Positions 43,249-52,705 are shown, numbered from the stretch's first letter. The stretch: 64,000 nt of DNA from Bacteroidetes oral taxon 274 str. F0058 (GCA_000163695.1 GG774889.1:380243-444242), one strand, 5' to 3'. The notes: generated by a model not told the origin, from the sequence alone. Translations and numbers: made by a program.

Positions 43249-43287
43249 GCTCTTAATCCCGAAAGCTTATGTCTTGGTGCGATTTTA

Positions 43288-43475
43288 TATGGCAGGTTTT
43301 CTGACTCGTTTTCTCTACATTCGACCGACTTTTCGATGCCTTCCCGAGTAGCGTATCATCTGTATACTCAGTGGCTATGGTTGCTTGTCGGCTTGTTGAT
43401 AACAAAAAGTTAATCAACGTGAAAACTTACAGCAGCGGGTACTGTTTGGGGTTCTCACCCAATTCCCTCTCTAAC
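43288..43475 (-). ncRNA. cobalamin riboswitch
   Basis: Read on the minus strand, the 5' part GAGGGAATTGGGTGAGAACC followed by CCAAACAGTACCCGCTGCTGTAAG has the order seen in cobalamin riboswitches (GGGAA...GGTGnGAATCC...ACTGnCCCCGCnnCGGTAAG). It is followed by CCACTG...CGGGAAGGC and finally the B12 box GAGTCAGAAAACCTGCC at 43291-43307. All conserved blocks appear in the right order and spacing. A promoter lies just upstream at 43518-43546. The next gene in this direction is the giant T9SS protein, 240 bp downstream. Binding of adenosyl- or other cobalamin is expected to switch expression off. Confidence 0.93.
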
Positions 43476-43517
43476 TGTTTGTATACTAACAATAAGTTAT
43501 CACCACAAAAATCGCTG

Positions 43518-43546
43518 CAAAGGTACAAAAAATAATTAAATATCAA
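43518..43546 (-). promoter_or_regulatory. promoter of the riboswitch-giant gene transcript
   Basis: TACCTTTG on the minus strand (43518-43525) with TTG at 43544-43546, 18 bp upstream. Transcription from about 43511 gives a ~465-nt leader containing the whole riboswitch. Confidence 0.75.
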
Positions 43547-43778
43547 TAAATAAATCCGAATAAATCAATAAAAAATAATATAATATTATGTCGTATAGTA
43601 GATTGTGTATGGTATAAAGCAGACCGATTACTTATTTGTTGTTTTTATTTTGTGTTATAATGCAGTGCGTTGATTAGTAATGGTGTATGGGGTGTGTTCT
43701 CTTTCATATTGCAACGATGTTGTGGATATTGCAGCCAAAATGGCTATATCGATGTTATACGGATTGTAAAAAAAATTG

Positions 43779-43786
43779 TACCTTTG
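43779..43786 (+). promoter_or_regulatory. promoter -7 box (TACCTTTG) of the DUF349 gene
   Basis: TACCTTTG followed by GC, about 43 bp before the ATG at 43829. It is divergent from the riboswitch promoter; the 230 bp in between hold nothing else recognisable. Confidence 0.7.
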
Positions 43787-43828
43787 CAGTACAGTTATTC
43801 TCAATAAGAAAAATCATATTCATTTATT

Positions 43829-45634
43829 ATGAGCAGTTTAGAAAATAAAGACAACATCTTGGATAATTCCGTTGACAACTCTGCCGAAAACAACGCAGAG
43901 GCTACCGCAGCACCGAGTGTGCCCGTAGAAACTCCCCAAACAGACAGCGAGCAGCAACCTGCTCCGTCGGCTGAGACGACGACACAGCCGGAAGAGAAAG
44001 CGTACAGCCACCTGTCGCGTGAAGAACTCGTAGCCGAGTTGGGCGGGCTTATCGAAAACGCCAAAGCTTCGACAGTGGGCGAAATCAAAAACGCAGTAGA
44101 GGCTATCAAACAAGCTTTTTACAAACATCAAAAAGAGCAAAACAGCGTGCAGGACAAAGGCGAAGAAGAGGTAGTCGAAAAAATCACTGATAGTGTAGAA
44201 GAAAAACTCAAAGAACTGCTCGGTAAATACAAAGAGATAAAGGCGTCTGCCAATGCTATGCTGGCAGAGCAGAAAGATAAAAACCTGAAGCTGAAAGAGG
44301 AAATATTGGCCAAACTCGAGGAGTTGACCAACTCCACCGAAGATTTGTCTACAACCATTCCGGCGTTCAGGAAATTGCAGCAAGAGTGGAAAAACATAGG
44401 ACAGATACCGCAATCTGCCGTCAATGAAATATGGAAAACCTACAATAAGTATCAGGAGAAGTTCTATGACCTGATAAAAATCAATAACGAACTGCGTGAA
44501 TATGACTTCAAGAAAAACCTCGAATTGAAGAATGCACTCTGTTTAGCCGCCGAAAAGCTCGAAGAAGAGCCCAATGCGGTAACGGCGTTCAATACCTTGC
44601 AGAAGTTACACGAAGAGTGGCGCGAGACAGGTCCCGTAGCCAAAGAAGATCGCGAACCTCTTTGGAACAGGTTCAAAGAGGCATCGTCTAAAATAAACAA
44701 AAAACATCAGGCGTACTTCGAAAGCCTCAAAGAACACGAAGAAGAAAACCTGCGACTGAAAACGGCTATATGCGAAAAGCTCGAAGCTATCGACACAGAA
44801 TCGTTGAAGACACCTAAGCAGTGGCAAGCCAAGATAGAAGAGATACTCGCACTACAAGAAGAATGGAAGAAGATAGGTTTCGCTACCAAGAAGACTAATG
44901 CCAAGATATATAGACGTTTCCGCGAGGCGTGCGATAAATTCTTCAAAGCCAAAAACAGTTTTTATAAAGGGCTCAAAGAAGAGATGGCAAACAATCTGGC
45001 AAAACGCAAAGAGTTGCTCGAACGCGTAGAGGCTCTCAAAGAGACCGAAAATTGGCGTGAGGCTGCCGACAAGGTAAAAGAGATACAGAAAGAGTGGCGT
45101 ACCATTGGAATGACGGTGAAAAAACACGCCGATGAGGTATGGGAAAAATTCTCGGCTGCCTGCGATTATATCTTCGAACAGAAAAACAAACTATCCGAAG
45201 AACAGAACGCTGTCGAGAAAGAGAACCTGGCTCAAAAACAGGCTATGGTAGAGAAGGCAAAAGCCTTTGTGCCCACAGGAGACAGGAACAACGACGTGGC
45301 TGCTCTAAAAGAGATTATGGCGGAGTTCGACAAAATCGGTTTTGTGCCCATCAAAGATAAGAATGCCGTCAATAACGAGTTCAAACACGCCATAGATGCT
45401 CAGTTCGATATCGTGTTCGACCGCAGACCGAAAGATGGCATAAGCGACAAAGCGCCCGTAGACAACAAATATCTCAAAGAGTATAATGCTCTGAAAAAAG
45501 AGATAGCTTCTTACGAGAACAACATACTGTTCCTTACATCGTCGTCGAAGAAGGGTAACTCTCTGGTCGACGAAATGAATAAGAAAATAGAGTCTCTAAA
45601 AGAGAAACTTGCCGAATTGTCGAATAAGCTCTAA
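43829..45634 (+). CDS. DUF349 repeat protein
   Basis: 601 residues, cytoplasmic and strongly charged. Residues 1-60 are low-complexity (E, P, T, A). Then several ~70-residue DUF349 units follow, each with a 'WKxIGxxPxxxxxxxWxxF' type core: 'LQQEWKNIGQIPQSAVNEIW', 'EWRETGPVAKEDREPLWNRF', 'EWKKIGFATKKTNAKIYRRF' and 'EWRTIGMTVKKHADEVWEKF'. The last ~45 residues are a coiled coil. The function of this long-known Bacteroidota family is unclear; it is all-helical and may be an RNA- or ribosome-associated scaffold. A good terminator follows. Confidence 0.92.
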   Translation: MSSLENKDNILDNSVDNSAENNAEATAAPSVPVETPQTDSEQQPAPSAETTTQPEEKAYSHLSREELVAELGGLIENAKASTVGEIKNAVEAIKQAFYKHQKEQNSVQDKGEEEVVEKITDSVEEKLKELLGKYKEIKASANAMLAEQKDKNLKLKEEILAKLEELTNSTEDLSTTIPAFRKLQQEWKNIGQIPQSAVNEIWKTYNKYQEKFYDLIKINNELREYDFKKNLELKNALCLAAEKLEEEPNAVTAFNTLQKLHEEWRETGPVAKEDREPLWNRFKEASSKINKKHQAYFESLKEHEEENLRLKTAICEKLEAIDTESLKTPKQWQAKIEEILALQEEWKKIGFATKKTNAKIYRRFREACDKFFKAKNSFYKGLKEEMANNLAKRKELLERVEALKETENWREAADKVKEIQKEWRTIGMTVKKHADEVWEKFSAACDYIFEQKNKLSEEQNAVEKENLAQKQAMVEKAKAFVPTGDRNNDVAALKEIMAEFDKIGFVPIKDKNAVNNEFKHAIDAQFDIVFDRRPKDGISDKAPVDNKYLKEYNALKKEIASYENNILFLTSSSKKGNSLVDEMNKKIESLKEKLAELSNKL

Positions 45635-45663
45635 ATAGTATAAATAGAATATGAACAGAAAAG

Positions 45664-45697
45664 TAGAGTTGCCCCGTACGGGTAACTCTCTTTTTTT
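45664..45697 (+). terminator. terminator of the DUF349 gene
   Basis: AGAGTTGCCCC and a GGGTAACTCT partner form a hairpin with a short loop, followed by seven T. Confidence 0.8.
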
Positions 45698-45835
45698 GTC
45701 TGTCGATAAATATTGCTATATAGATATCTGTTTGATAATAAGCCGAAAGTCGTTGTCTGTAAAAACTTCATTGATGGTATAACTTAATAGAGGCAATGAT
45801 ACTAATAGTAACATTATAATATAATTAATACAAAC

Positions 45836-45868
45836 AAAAAGAGACTGTCGTCTTTTGGTAACAGCCTC
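45836..45868 (-). terminator. terminator of the tandem OmpA genes
   Basis: On the minus strand GAGGCTGT (45861-45868) pairs with ACAGTCTC (45841-45848), with a 12-nt loop and a TTTTTG run following. It is about 40 bp after the stop at 45911. Confidence 0.7.
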
Positions 45869-45910
45869 TTTTTTGTGTTTAGATAGTTGTCTATCTGTTG
45901 TGATATTCGG

Positions 45911-48397
45911 TTAGTCTTCTTCCTTTACGAGTTTCTCGAATACAACTGTAAATTCTACACGGCGGTTCTGTGCACGTCCTTTGGCTGTTTTGTTCGTAGC
46001 CACAGGTTTGGTCTCACCATAGCCTATCGACTGCAATCGAGCGTCTTCTACACCCTTATCTATAAGGTACTGACGAACGGCAGCCGCACGTTTGTCGGAC
46101 AGCGTCATATTGAAGTCGTCGTTGCCTTGGCTGTCGGTATGACCTGCAATTACCAAGTTATAGTCAGGATTGTTTTTCATTATATCCACAACCATATTCA
46201 ATACGCCGTAAGATACGGATTTGATTGTAGACTTGCCTGTGTCGAACTGTATTCCGTGCAGAGCCTGTTTGAATACTTTGAGCACGTCTTTCTTGACAGC
46301 CGGGCAGCCTTTGTTTTCCTTTACACCCTTGATAGTGGGGCATTCGTCTTTGTAGTCGGGTATTCCGTCGCCGTCTGTATCTTTCGGACAGCCGTTTTCG
46401 TCTACGAGACCTCTCACTTCTTTCGGTGTGTTCGGACATTTATCCTTATAGTCGGGTACACCGTCGCCGTCACTGTCTTGTGGGCAGCCGTTTTCGTCTA
46501 CGGATATTCCGTTCGGAGTATCGGGACACTTGTCTTTGTCGTCCGTTACGCCGTCGCCGTCGCTATCTATCGGACAACCGTCTACATCGACAGATACACC
46601 GCGTGGAGTATTCGGACACTTATCGAGATAGTCGGGTACACCGTCGCCGTCACTATCTATCGGACAACCGTCTGCATCGACCTCTACACCCTTCGGAGTA
46701 TCGGGGCATTTATCCATATAATCGGCTACACCGTCACCGTCTGTATCTATCGGACAGCCGTTTTCGTCGACCGTTACTCCGCTCGGAGTATTCGGGCATT
46801 TGTCGTAGCAGTCGGCTACGCCGTCGTGGTCTTCGTCGAGAGTACAACCGTTTTCGTCTACAAACTCGGTGCGTTTCTTATCAGGACATTTTGCCATCAA
46901 CATCTTTATATCAGTATCGGGGCATCTGTCTCTGTTGTTGCGTATACCGTCGCGGTCTTTGTCGCCCGACGATTTGTCGAAGTAATAAACCAAACCGGTC
47001 TGTATGTTGAATCTGCTGTTGTGGTAAGGTACAGGTATGTTTTTGACATCGTCTTCGAACTCCTTGTTGTTTACGAAGCTGGCATTTTTCAGCTGTATGG
47101 TAGTGAACGGTATATAGTCGCCTGCCAGATAGAAGTTGACGGGTCCTGCCTGTACGCTTACACCTAAGCCGATAGTATTGCAACGAGCATTGAGCAATGT
47201 GTGCGAGAAGTAAGTCTTCAGCCAATCGGTAGGACGGAAGTTGACACCGAGAGTAAACTCCTGCATCACCTTGTTGCCAAAGTTGATACGTGTGTTAGAC
47301 AACCCTGCAAACGATACCATATTATCCAAAATACCGTATTCTATGCCGAAGTTGGCAGTAGTGGTGATAAATTGGTTGATGCTTCTGTTGATGCCCTGTG
47401 TCTTCTGGAAGTTTACCGATTTGCCTATATTATCGCTAATCTCGTTAATCATAGTTGCCAACGGGTCAGGGTCGTCGGGGTTGAACTTGTATGTGGGTTC
47501 GTCGAAAAAATAGTCGCCGTTGACACTCACTCGCGAGATATTCTCACGCTTATTCCAGTTGATAAATCCCAAATCCGTGATAGCGGCAGAGATAGTGAGG
47601 TTCTCCGTCGGTCTGAATGTAGCACCAAAGTCGACAGCTCCACCTATACCCTGAGGTTTGATAAGGTCGCGGAACTCGCCGAATGTAGTGTTACCTCCTA
47701 CTGTCTTTACGTAAGGAGTCATTGCGTAGATATCGCCGGCAGCCGACAATTTCCATTTGTTGCCTGTAGGCGTCTGTATCTCTGCTTTGGCAATATCGGA
47801 GTGTATTCCTGCAAAACCTATGAGTCCTTTCAGTTTGAGACCGATAGTCCACTGGTCGCTCACTTTACGCATATAACCTACTGCCAATTCGCCGTATACA
47901 TAGCTTTCTACGGCAAAGTTGCTGAGATTGTAACGTCTGTTGTTCTCGGCTCCGTACATTATGCCTCCGAACATATCTTTCGGTAAGAATACATAAGCAT
48001 CGCCTTTTAGCGAAAGATCTAAGGTCATATAGTTGTTTTCGTTGAAACTGAAACCGCCGTTCAGTATATACCAAGCGAATCTGGCGTCGAAGTTATTGAT
48101 ATTTGCCATACGCTTGTAATACTTGTCGGGGCTCTCCATAGGAGCATAAACGGTAGACCATACGCCATTCTTTTTTACTCTGAAGTCTCTCATCGACAGT
48201 ATATTATTGCCGACTTCTCCATAAAAACTCGGGAAGATGGGTATCTCGAAAAACCAACTTGCACTCGGCATAAACGAAGGATTCAGGTGATGCCTGAGTG
48301 CCACATCTTCCATAAAATACAGTGTATTTGGTTGGGCTTTGAGACCCAGAGCTGCAACCAAAGCCACAACCAAAACAATTAATTTTCTTCTAATCAT
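45911..48397 (-). CDS. outer-membrane protein: DUF5723 barrel, TSP3 repeats and OmpA domain (copy 1)
   Basis: 828 residues. After a signal peptide (1-21), residues ~22-475 look like a DUF5723-type outer-membrane domain ('NTLYFMEDVALRHHLNPSFMPSASWFFEIPIFPSFYGEV', 'GYMRKVSDQWTIGLKLKGLIG'). Residues ~479-700 hold about eight calcium-binding thrombospondin type 3 repeats ('DSDGDGVPDYLDKCPNTP'). Residues ~702-828 are an OmpA peptidoglycan-binding domain ('IQFDTGKSTI', 'NLVIAGHTDSQGND', 'GRAQNRRVEF'). It should link the outer membrane to the wall. Copy 2 lies 33 bp upstream. The two are tandem duplicates, comparable to the paired OmpA-like porins of Porphyromonas. Confidence 0.92.
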   Translation of the reverse strand: MIRRKLIVLVVALVAALGLKAQPNTLYFMEDVALRHHLNPSFMPSASWFFEIPIFPSFYGEVGNNILSMRDFRVKKNGVWSTVYAPMESPDKYYKRMANINNFDARFAWYILNGGFSFNENNYMTLDLSLKGDAYVFLPKDMFGGIMYGAENNRRYNLSNFAVESYVYGELAVGYMRKVSDQWTIGLKLKGLIGFAGIHSDIAKAEIQTPTGNKWKLSAAGDIYAMTPYVKTVGGNTTFGEFRDLIKPQGIGGAVDFGATFRPTENLTISAAITDLGFINWNKRENISRVSVNGDYFFDEPTYKFNPDDPDPLATMINEISDNIGKSVNFQKTQGINRSINQFITTTANFGIEYGILDNMVSFAGLSNTRINFGNKVMQEFTLGVNFRPTDWLKTYFSHTLLNARCNTIGLGVSVQAGPVNFYLAGDYIPFTTIQLKNASFVNNKEFEDDVKNIPVPYHNSRFNIQTGLVYYFDKSSGDKDRDGIRNNRDRCPDTDIKMLMAKCPDKKRTEFVDENGCTLDEDHDGVADCYDKCPNTPSGVTVDENGCPIDTDGDGVADYMDKCPDTPKGVEVDADGCPIDSDGDGVPDYLDKCPNTPRGVSVDVDGCPIDSDGDGVTDDKDKCPDTPNGISVDENGCPQDSDGDGVPDYKDKCPNTPKEVRGLVDENGCPKDTDGDGIPDYKDECPTIKGVKENKGCPAVKKDVLKVFKQALHGIQFDTGKSTIKSVSYGVLNMVVDIMKNNPDYNLVIAGHTDSQGNDDFNMTLSDKRAAAVRQYLIDKGVEDARLQSIGYGETKPVATNKTAKGRAQNRRVEFTVVFEKLVKEED

Positions 48398-48430
48398 ACT
48401 TTTTTATATAAATTGCTGTTAATTAAAAAT

Positions 48431-50914
48431 TTATTTATCTTCTACTAATTTTTCGAAAACTACGGTAAATTCTACACGACGGTTTTGAGCACGTCCCTTA
48501 GCTGTTTTGTTTGTTGCCACAGGCAGAGTTTCACCGTAACCCTTCGACTGTAAGCGTCTTTTATCGATACCTCTGTCTTCGAGGTATTTACGAACGGCAG
48601 CAGCACGTTTTTCGGACAACGTCATATTGAGGGCATCGTTACCCTGACTGTCGGTATGACCCGCTATTATGAGGTTATAGTCGGGATTGTTACGCATTAT
48701 ATCCACTATGAGTTTCAATACTCCGCGAGATACGGGTTTGATGGTAGCCTTGCCTGTGTCGAACTGTATTCCGTGCAGAGCCTGTTTGAATACTTTGAGT
48801 ACCTCTTTCTTGATAGGAGGACAGCCCTGATTTTCTTTGACACCCTTGATAGTGGGGCATTCGTCTTTATAGTCGAGGATACCGTCGCCGTCAGTGTCTT
48901 TGGGGCAACCGTTTTCGTCTACAAGACCTCTTACTTCTTTCGGTGTGTTCGGACATTTGTCTTTGTAGTCGGGCACACCGTCGCCGTCGCTGTCTTTGGA
49001 GCAGCCTTTGGCGTCTACGGGCAGTCCTTTCGGTGTATCGGGACATTGGTCTTTGTCGTCGGGTACACCGTCGCCGTCACTGTCTATCGGACAACCGTTT
49101 TCATCGACACTTATTCCTTCGGGAGTGTCTGGGCATAGGTCGAGGTAGTCGTATACGCCGTCTCCGTCAGTGTCTTTGGGGCAGCCGTCGTTGTCTACCT
49201 CTATATCCTGCGGAGTGTCCGGACACAAGTCGAGATAGTCAGGTACTCCGTCTTTGTCGTCATCGAGCGGACAGCCGTTTTCGTCGACAGATACATTTGC
49301 CTGCGTATCGGGACACTTGTCGTAGCAGTCGGCTACACCGTCTTTGTCTTTATCGAGCAGACAGCCCTCGGCATCTACGAATTCGGTACGTTTCTTGTCG
49401 GGGCATTTTTTCATCAACATCTTGATGTCCGTATTGGGACATTTGTCTTTACTGTTGCTTACGCCGTCGCGGTCTCTGTCGGCAGAGTTTTTACCGAACG
49501 AGAATACGAGTCCTGCCTGTAAGTTTAGTCTATTATTACCATACGGTATAGGCATTTTCTCTACTACATTTCTTACATTTGCATCGGCAATCAGATTTTC
49601 CGTATTTTGCATTCTGACATAGCAGAGAGGCACAAAGTCCGAAACGAGATACATATTGACCGGACCTACCTGCAGATTGATACCTGCTCCGATACTCGAC
49701 GAGAATCTGCTCGAGAACGTGTGCGACAGATACATCTTGAACCAGTTGGCGGGGCGGAAATTGACTCCGACTGTAACCTCAGGCATTATCCTGTTGTAGT
49801 TTACTCGGGTGTTGGACAGAGCCGCAAATGATATTTTGTTGTCCAAAATACCATACTCCACACCGAGATTTGCAGTAGCCGTAACCCATTGATTGATTGG
49901 GTTGTCGATGCCTTGTCTGCCTTGCCATTTTACAGAATCTTTTATGTTTTTGCCCAATTGGTCGAAGAATTGGTTCAGAGAGTCGAGACCTTCGCCTATT
50001 TTGTAATCTATCGCTTTGACAGTGAAGCTACCATTGGTGTTGATGTTGGTTATATTGGCTTTTTTGTACCAATGTATGAGTCCCACGTCGGTGATGGCAG
50101 CCGAGATGGTAAGGTTTTTTATCGGGCGGAAGGTAGCACCCAAGTCGATGGCTCCTCCCAGTCCTTGGGGTGTGATATAATTTTTTATATCATTGAAATG
50201 ATATGAAAAAGACTTATCGGCAGCCGAGTATTGTATCAGTGGCGTCATTGCGTACATATCGCCTTGTGCCACGAGTTGCCATTTGTCTTTCGAAGTCCGT
50301 ACATCGAGTTGTTTTATATCCGAATGTATTCCCGCAAGTCCTATCAGTCCTTTGAGCTTGAAACCGATAGTCCATCGGTCGTTTAGTTTACGCATATAAC
50401 CGAGCCCGAGTTCGCCGTACATAGTGGCTTCGGCTGCCATATCTTTGAGATTGAAGTCTGCCGATGTATCAGTGCCATAGAACAGAGCTCTGAAAGCATC
50501 GCGAGGTATGAACGTATACGCATCGGCTTTCAGCGACAGGTCGAATGTGAAGTAGTTTACCTCTTTCAGTCTGAACCCGAAGTTTATCAGACCGAGACTT
50601 GCGTGCACGTCGGCAAAATTTTTGTTGCCGATATACTTATATAAATCATCTACACTGATAGTAGGATTCAGTCCTACTGTCCACACATTGTCTTTTTTGT
50701 ACAAAAGGTTACGTAATATGAAAGCGCTATTGCCTCCTTCTACATAGAAGTTTGGCAAAGCTATTACACCGAGATACCACGCAGAAGTCGGCATAAACGA
50801 TGGGTTCATCGAGTGCCTTAGTGGCACATCTTCCATAAAATAAAAGGTATTTGTCTGTGCTCTGAGTCCTAATGTAGCACATAATACCGCAAGTATAACA
50901 ACTATTTTTTTCAT
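48431..50914 (-). CDS. outer-membrane protein: DUF5723 barrel, TSP3 repeats and OmpA domain (copy 2)
   Basis: 827 residues with the same architecture as copy 1: signal peptide, 'NTFYFMEDVPLRHSMNPSFMP' opening, TSP3 repeats from ~478, and OmpA domain from ~701 ('GIQFDTGKATIKPVSRGVLKL', 'NLIIAGHTDSQGNDALNMTL'). The barrel halves have diverged clearly while the TSP3/OmpA ends remain close, including several identical stretches such as 'KCPNTPKEVRGLVDENGC'. This is consistent with gene conversion in the 3' half. It lies between gldH (65 bp upstream) and copy 1; one transcript for the three is likely. Confidence 0.92.
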   Translation of the reverse strand: MKKIVVILAVLCATLGLRAQTNTFYFMEDVPLRHSMNPSFMPTSAWYLGVIALPNFYVEGGNSAFILRNLLYKKDNVWTVGLNPTISVDDLYKYIGNKNFADVHASLGLINFGFRLKEVNYFTFDLSLKADAYTFIPRDAFRALFYGTDTSADFNLKDMAAEATMYGELGLGYMRKLNDRWTIGFKLKGLIGLAGIHSDIKQLDVRTSKDKWQLVAQGDMYAMTPLIQYSAADKSFSYHFNDIKNYITPQGLGGAIDLGATFRPIKNLTISAAITDVGLIHWYKKANITNINTNGSFTVKAIDYKIGEGLDSLNQFFDQLGKNIKDSVKWQGRQGIDNPINQWVTATANLGVEYGILDNKISFAALSNTRVNYNRIMPEVTVGVNFRPANWFKMYLSHTFSSRFSSSIGAGINLQVGPVNMYLVSDFVPLCYVRMQNTENLIADANVRNVVEKMPIPYGNNRLNLQAGLVFSFGKNSADRDRDGVSNSKDKCPNTDIKMLMKKCPDKKRTEFVDAEGCLLDKDKDGVADCYDKCPDTQANVSVDENGCPLDDDKDGVPDYLDLCPDTPQDIEVDNDGCPKDTDGDGVYDYLDLCPDTPEGISVDENGCPIDSDGDGVPDDKDQCPDTPKGLPVDAKGCSKDSDGDGVPDYKDKCPNTPKEVRGLVDENGCPKDTDGDGILDYKDECPTIKGVKENQGCPPIKKEVLKVFKQALHGIQFDTGKATIKPVSRGVLKLIVDIMRNNPDYNLIIAGHTDSQGNDALNMTLSEKRAAAVRKYLEDRGIDKRRLQSKGYGETLPVATNKTAKGRAQNRRVEFTVVFEKLVEDK

Positions 50915-50978
50915 AACAAATATATAATTATTTAGTTTTAATAATGAAGGGTCAATTATGTTATAATCAGTGTTTTAT

Positions 50979-51446
50979 TTACTTTTTCTCTTTGATTACT
51001 TCTATGCCTATGTTTTCTATGCCTTCCAATACCTGTATCCTCATCAACTGGCTGAATCTGAATATATAGCTCCCTTTCTCGGGAAATCTTACCTGTTGTT
51101 TCCAGATAAATTCGTTGTCGTATTTGCTACACAAGCCTTTGCCTATCCATTTTCCGTTGTGGTCGAGCAGAAATATATTCAGCGTATCCACGCTTATCGG
51201 ATGTCCGTTGTGTTCCTGCTCCACCTTCAACCAAAGGTTTTGACGTGGGAAAACATCTGTATTTCTCAGCATTAGGTCTATTTCGTATGAGGCAGCCGTA
51301 TCTTCTATCTCTACATTGAAGGCAAATGATTTGTCTGTTGCCCACACACCGCCGTCGAGCTCTGTATAATCGGAGAATACAGTCCGATTGCTACAAGCTG
51401 CAAATAGCAAAACAGCTACTATGAAAAACAAAACTTTCTTAACCAT
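50979..51446 (-). CDS. gldH: gliding motility lipoprotein GldH
   Basis: 155 residues. The lipobox is 'FAAC' (C18). The mature part follows GldH: 'VFSDYTELDGGVWATDKSFAFNVEIEDTAASYEIDLMLRN', 'YPRQN'-like 'DVFPRQNLWLKVEQE', 'DTLNIFLLDHNGKWIGKG', and a final 'LEGIENIGIEVIKEK'. GldH is needed for gliding in Flavobacterium, but it is conserved in non-motile Bacteroidales, where the role is unclear and may concern the envelope or type IX secretion. Confidence 0.9.
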   Translation of the reverse strand: MVKKVLFFIVAVLLFAACSNRTVFSDYTELDGGVWATDKSFAFNVEIEDTAASYEIDLMLRNTDVFPRQNLWLKVEQEHNGHPISVDTLNIFLLDHNGKWIGKGLCSKYDNEFIWKQQVRFPEKGSYIFRFSQLMRIQVLEGIENIGIEVIKEKK

Positions 51447-51788
51447 ATCCTTTTATCATTCGTTTTTTTACAACTTCATCAATAACCTTTATATAAGAAC
51501 TTTTGTATCGGATAAAAATTTTCAACAATCTGGTTTACATGTACATAGCCTGTTGTGTTGTATTGTTTTTAACAATTGACATATCTGTAAAACTCGATAC
51601 TTTATTTCTATCGTTACTCATAATTCTCATATAATCATTATTGTAAGTCCCCAATAATATAATATGCAAAATTAAACAAAATTACAATATTTTTGCACAA
51701 ACAGAGCGAAAATTTAGAAAAATAATTACTTTTGCAAAAATAACAATTCTTTCAGTTGTGTTTTTTATTCTAAATATTTTGTAAAGCT
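51447..51788. other. 342-bp intergenic region between divergent gldH and GGGP synthase
   Basis: Very AT-rich, with no credible ORF. It contains two candidate minus-strand -7 boxes (TAATTTTG at 51667-51674 and 51677-51684), which would give gldH a ~215-nt leader, and the plus-strand box at 51727-51734. Confidence 0.6.
51727..51734 (+). promoter_or_regulatory. promoter -7 box (TACTTTTG) of the GGGP synthase gene
   Basis: TACTTTTG followed by CA fits TAnnTTTG, with a leader of about 50 nt to the ATG at 51789. Confidence 0.6.
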
Positions 51789-52541
51789 ATGTCTGACACT
51801 GTATTAAATCATATACAGAATGCCCGCAGTGTAGGGAAAAAACTTTTTGCCGTATTGATAGATCCCGAAAAATGTAACGGCGACAGTTTATTGAATTTTA
51901 TATCGCTTGTAAACAAGGCGAAGCCCGATTTCATTTTTGTGGGCGGGTCGCAGCTAAGACACTCGATAGATGAGGCAGTAATAGTTATCAAAGAGCATTC
52001 GTCTATACCGGTCGTTTTATTTATCGGCAATGCGGTACAATTTAGTCCCAATGCCGATGCTATGCTTGTTTTGTCGCTTATATCCGGACGTAACCCCGAT
52101 TTCCTTATCGGGCAGCACGTAGAGTGTGCCATAGAGATAAAAAAATCGGGAATAGAAGCTATCCCGACGGGTTATGTGTTGGTCGGAAGAGGGCAACGGA
52201 CTGCTGTGGAGACCGTATCGGGTACTGATGCCCTGTCGGATACCGAAACCATAGTGCGTACTGCCATAGCGGGCGAGTTGCTCGGGCAGAGGCTGATATA
52301 TCTCGAAGCAGGGAGTGGAGCGCAAAGCCCTGTGTCCGATGGTATTATAGCTGCCGTAAGAGACAGCGTAGCCACACCGCTAATCGTAGGCGGAGGTATA
52401 CGCTCTACCGGTATGATAGAGAAGGCTTTGGTTGCCGGAGCCGATTTGATTGTAGTAGGCAATCATCTGGAAAACACGCCGTTGGATATTATTCCGTTCG
52501 TGGAGACAGTGCGTCGGTACAATACAGCAAATCTTAGCTGA
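51789..52541 (+). CDS. geranylgeranylglyceryl/heptaprenylglyceryl phosphate synthase family protein
   Basis: 250 residues, a TIM barrel. 'LFAVLIDPEKC', 'PDFIFVGGSQLRHSIDEAV', 'PVVLFIGNAVQFSPNADAML', 'IPTGYVLVGRGQRTAVE', 'RLIYLEAGSGAQSPVSDGI' and 'PLIVGGGIRSTGMIEKALVAGADLIVVGNHLE' are the family motifs in order. The enzyme joins a polyprenyl diphosphate to glycerol-1-phosphate. Archaea use it for lipids; Bacteroidota have a conserved homologue whose product has no settled physiological role. Confidence 0.93.
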   Translation: MSDTVLNHIQNARSVGKKLFAVLIDPEKCNGDSLLNFISLVNKAKPDFIFVGGSQLRHSIDEAVIVIKEHSSIPVVLFIGNAVQFSPNADAMLVLSLISGRNPDFLIGQHVECAIEIKKSGIEAIPTGYVLVGRGQRTAVETVSGTDALSDTETIVRTAIAGELLGQRLIYLEAGSGAQSPVSDGIIAAVRDSVATPLIVGGGIRSTGMIEKALVAGADLIVVGNHLENTPLDIIPFVETVRRYNTANLS

Positions 52542-52654
52542 CAATGAAGCCTAAAATTGCCTCTCTGATAGAAAGAATGTCTATTTTTCGCCCTGTTATC
52601 GCCCTGTATTTAATAAAATTCGGAACAAAGAGGCGAATTTTAAAATAAAAACAC

Positions 52655-52662
52655 TAAATTTG
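52655..52662 (+). promoter_or_regulatory. promoter -7 box (TAAATTTG) of parAB
   Basis: TAAATTTG followed by CA, 43 bp before the parA ATG at 52706. Confidence 0.65.
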
Positions 52663-52705
52663 CAGTCTGATTGGATTTTTGTAATCTTAAAGGAACACAG
52701 TATTT

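Noticed and set aside
45887..47167. 426-codon ORF antisense to the OmpA/TSP3 gene
   Set aside because: It is the shadow of the repeated TSP3 coding sequence. It has no promoter, start context or family motif, and consists of VAVxIYRTTV-type repeats that mirror the opposite strand.
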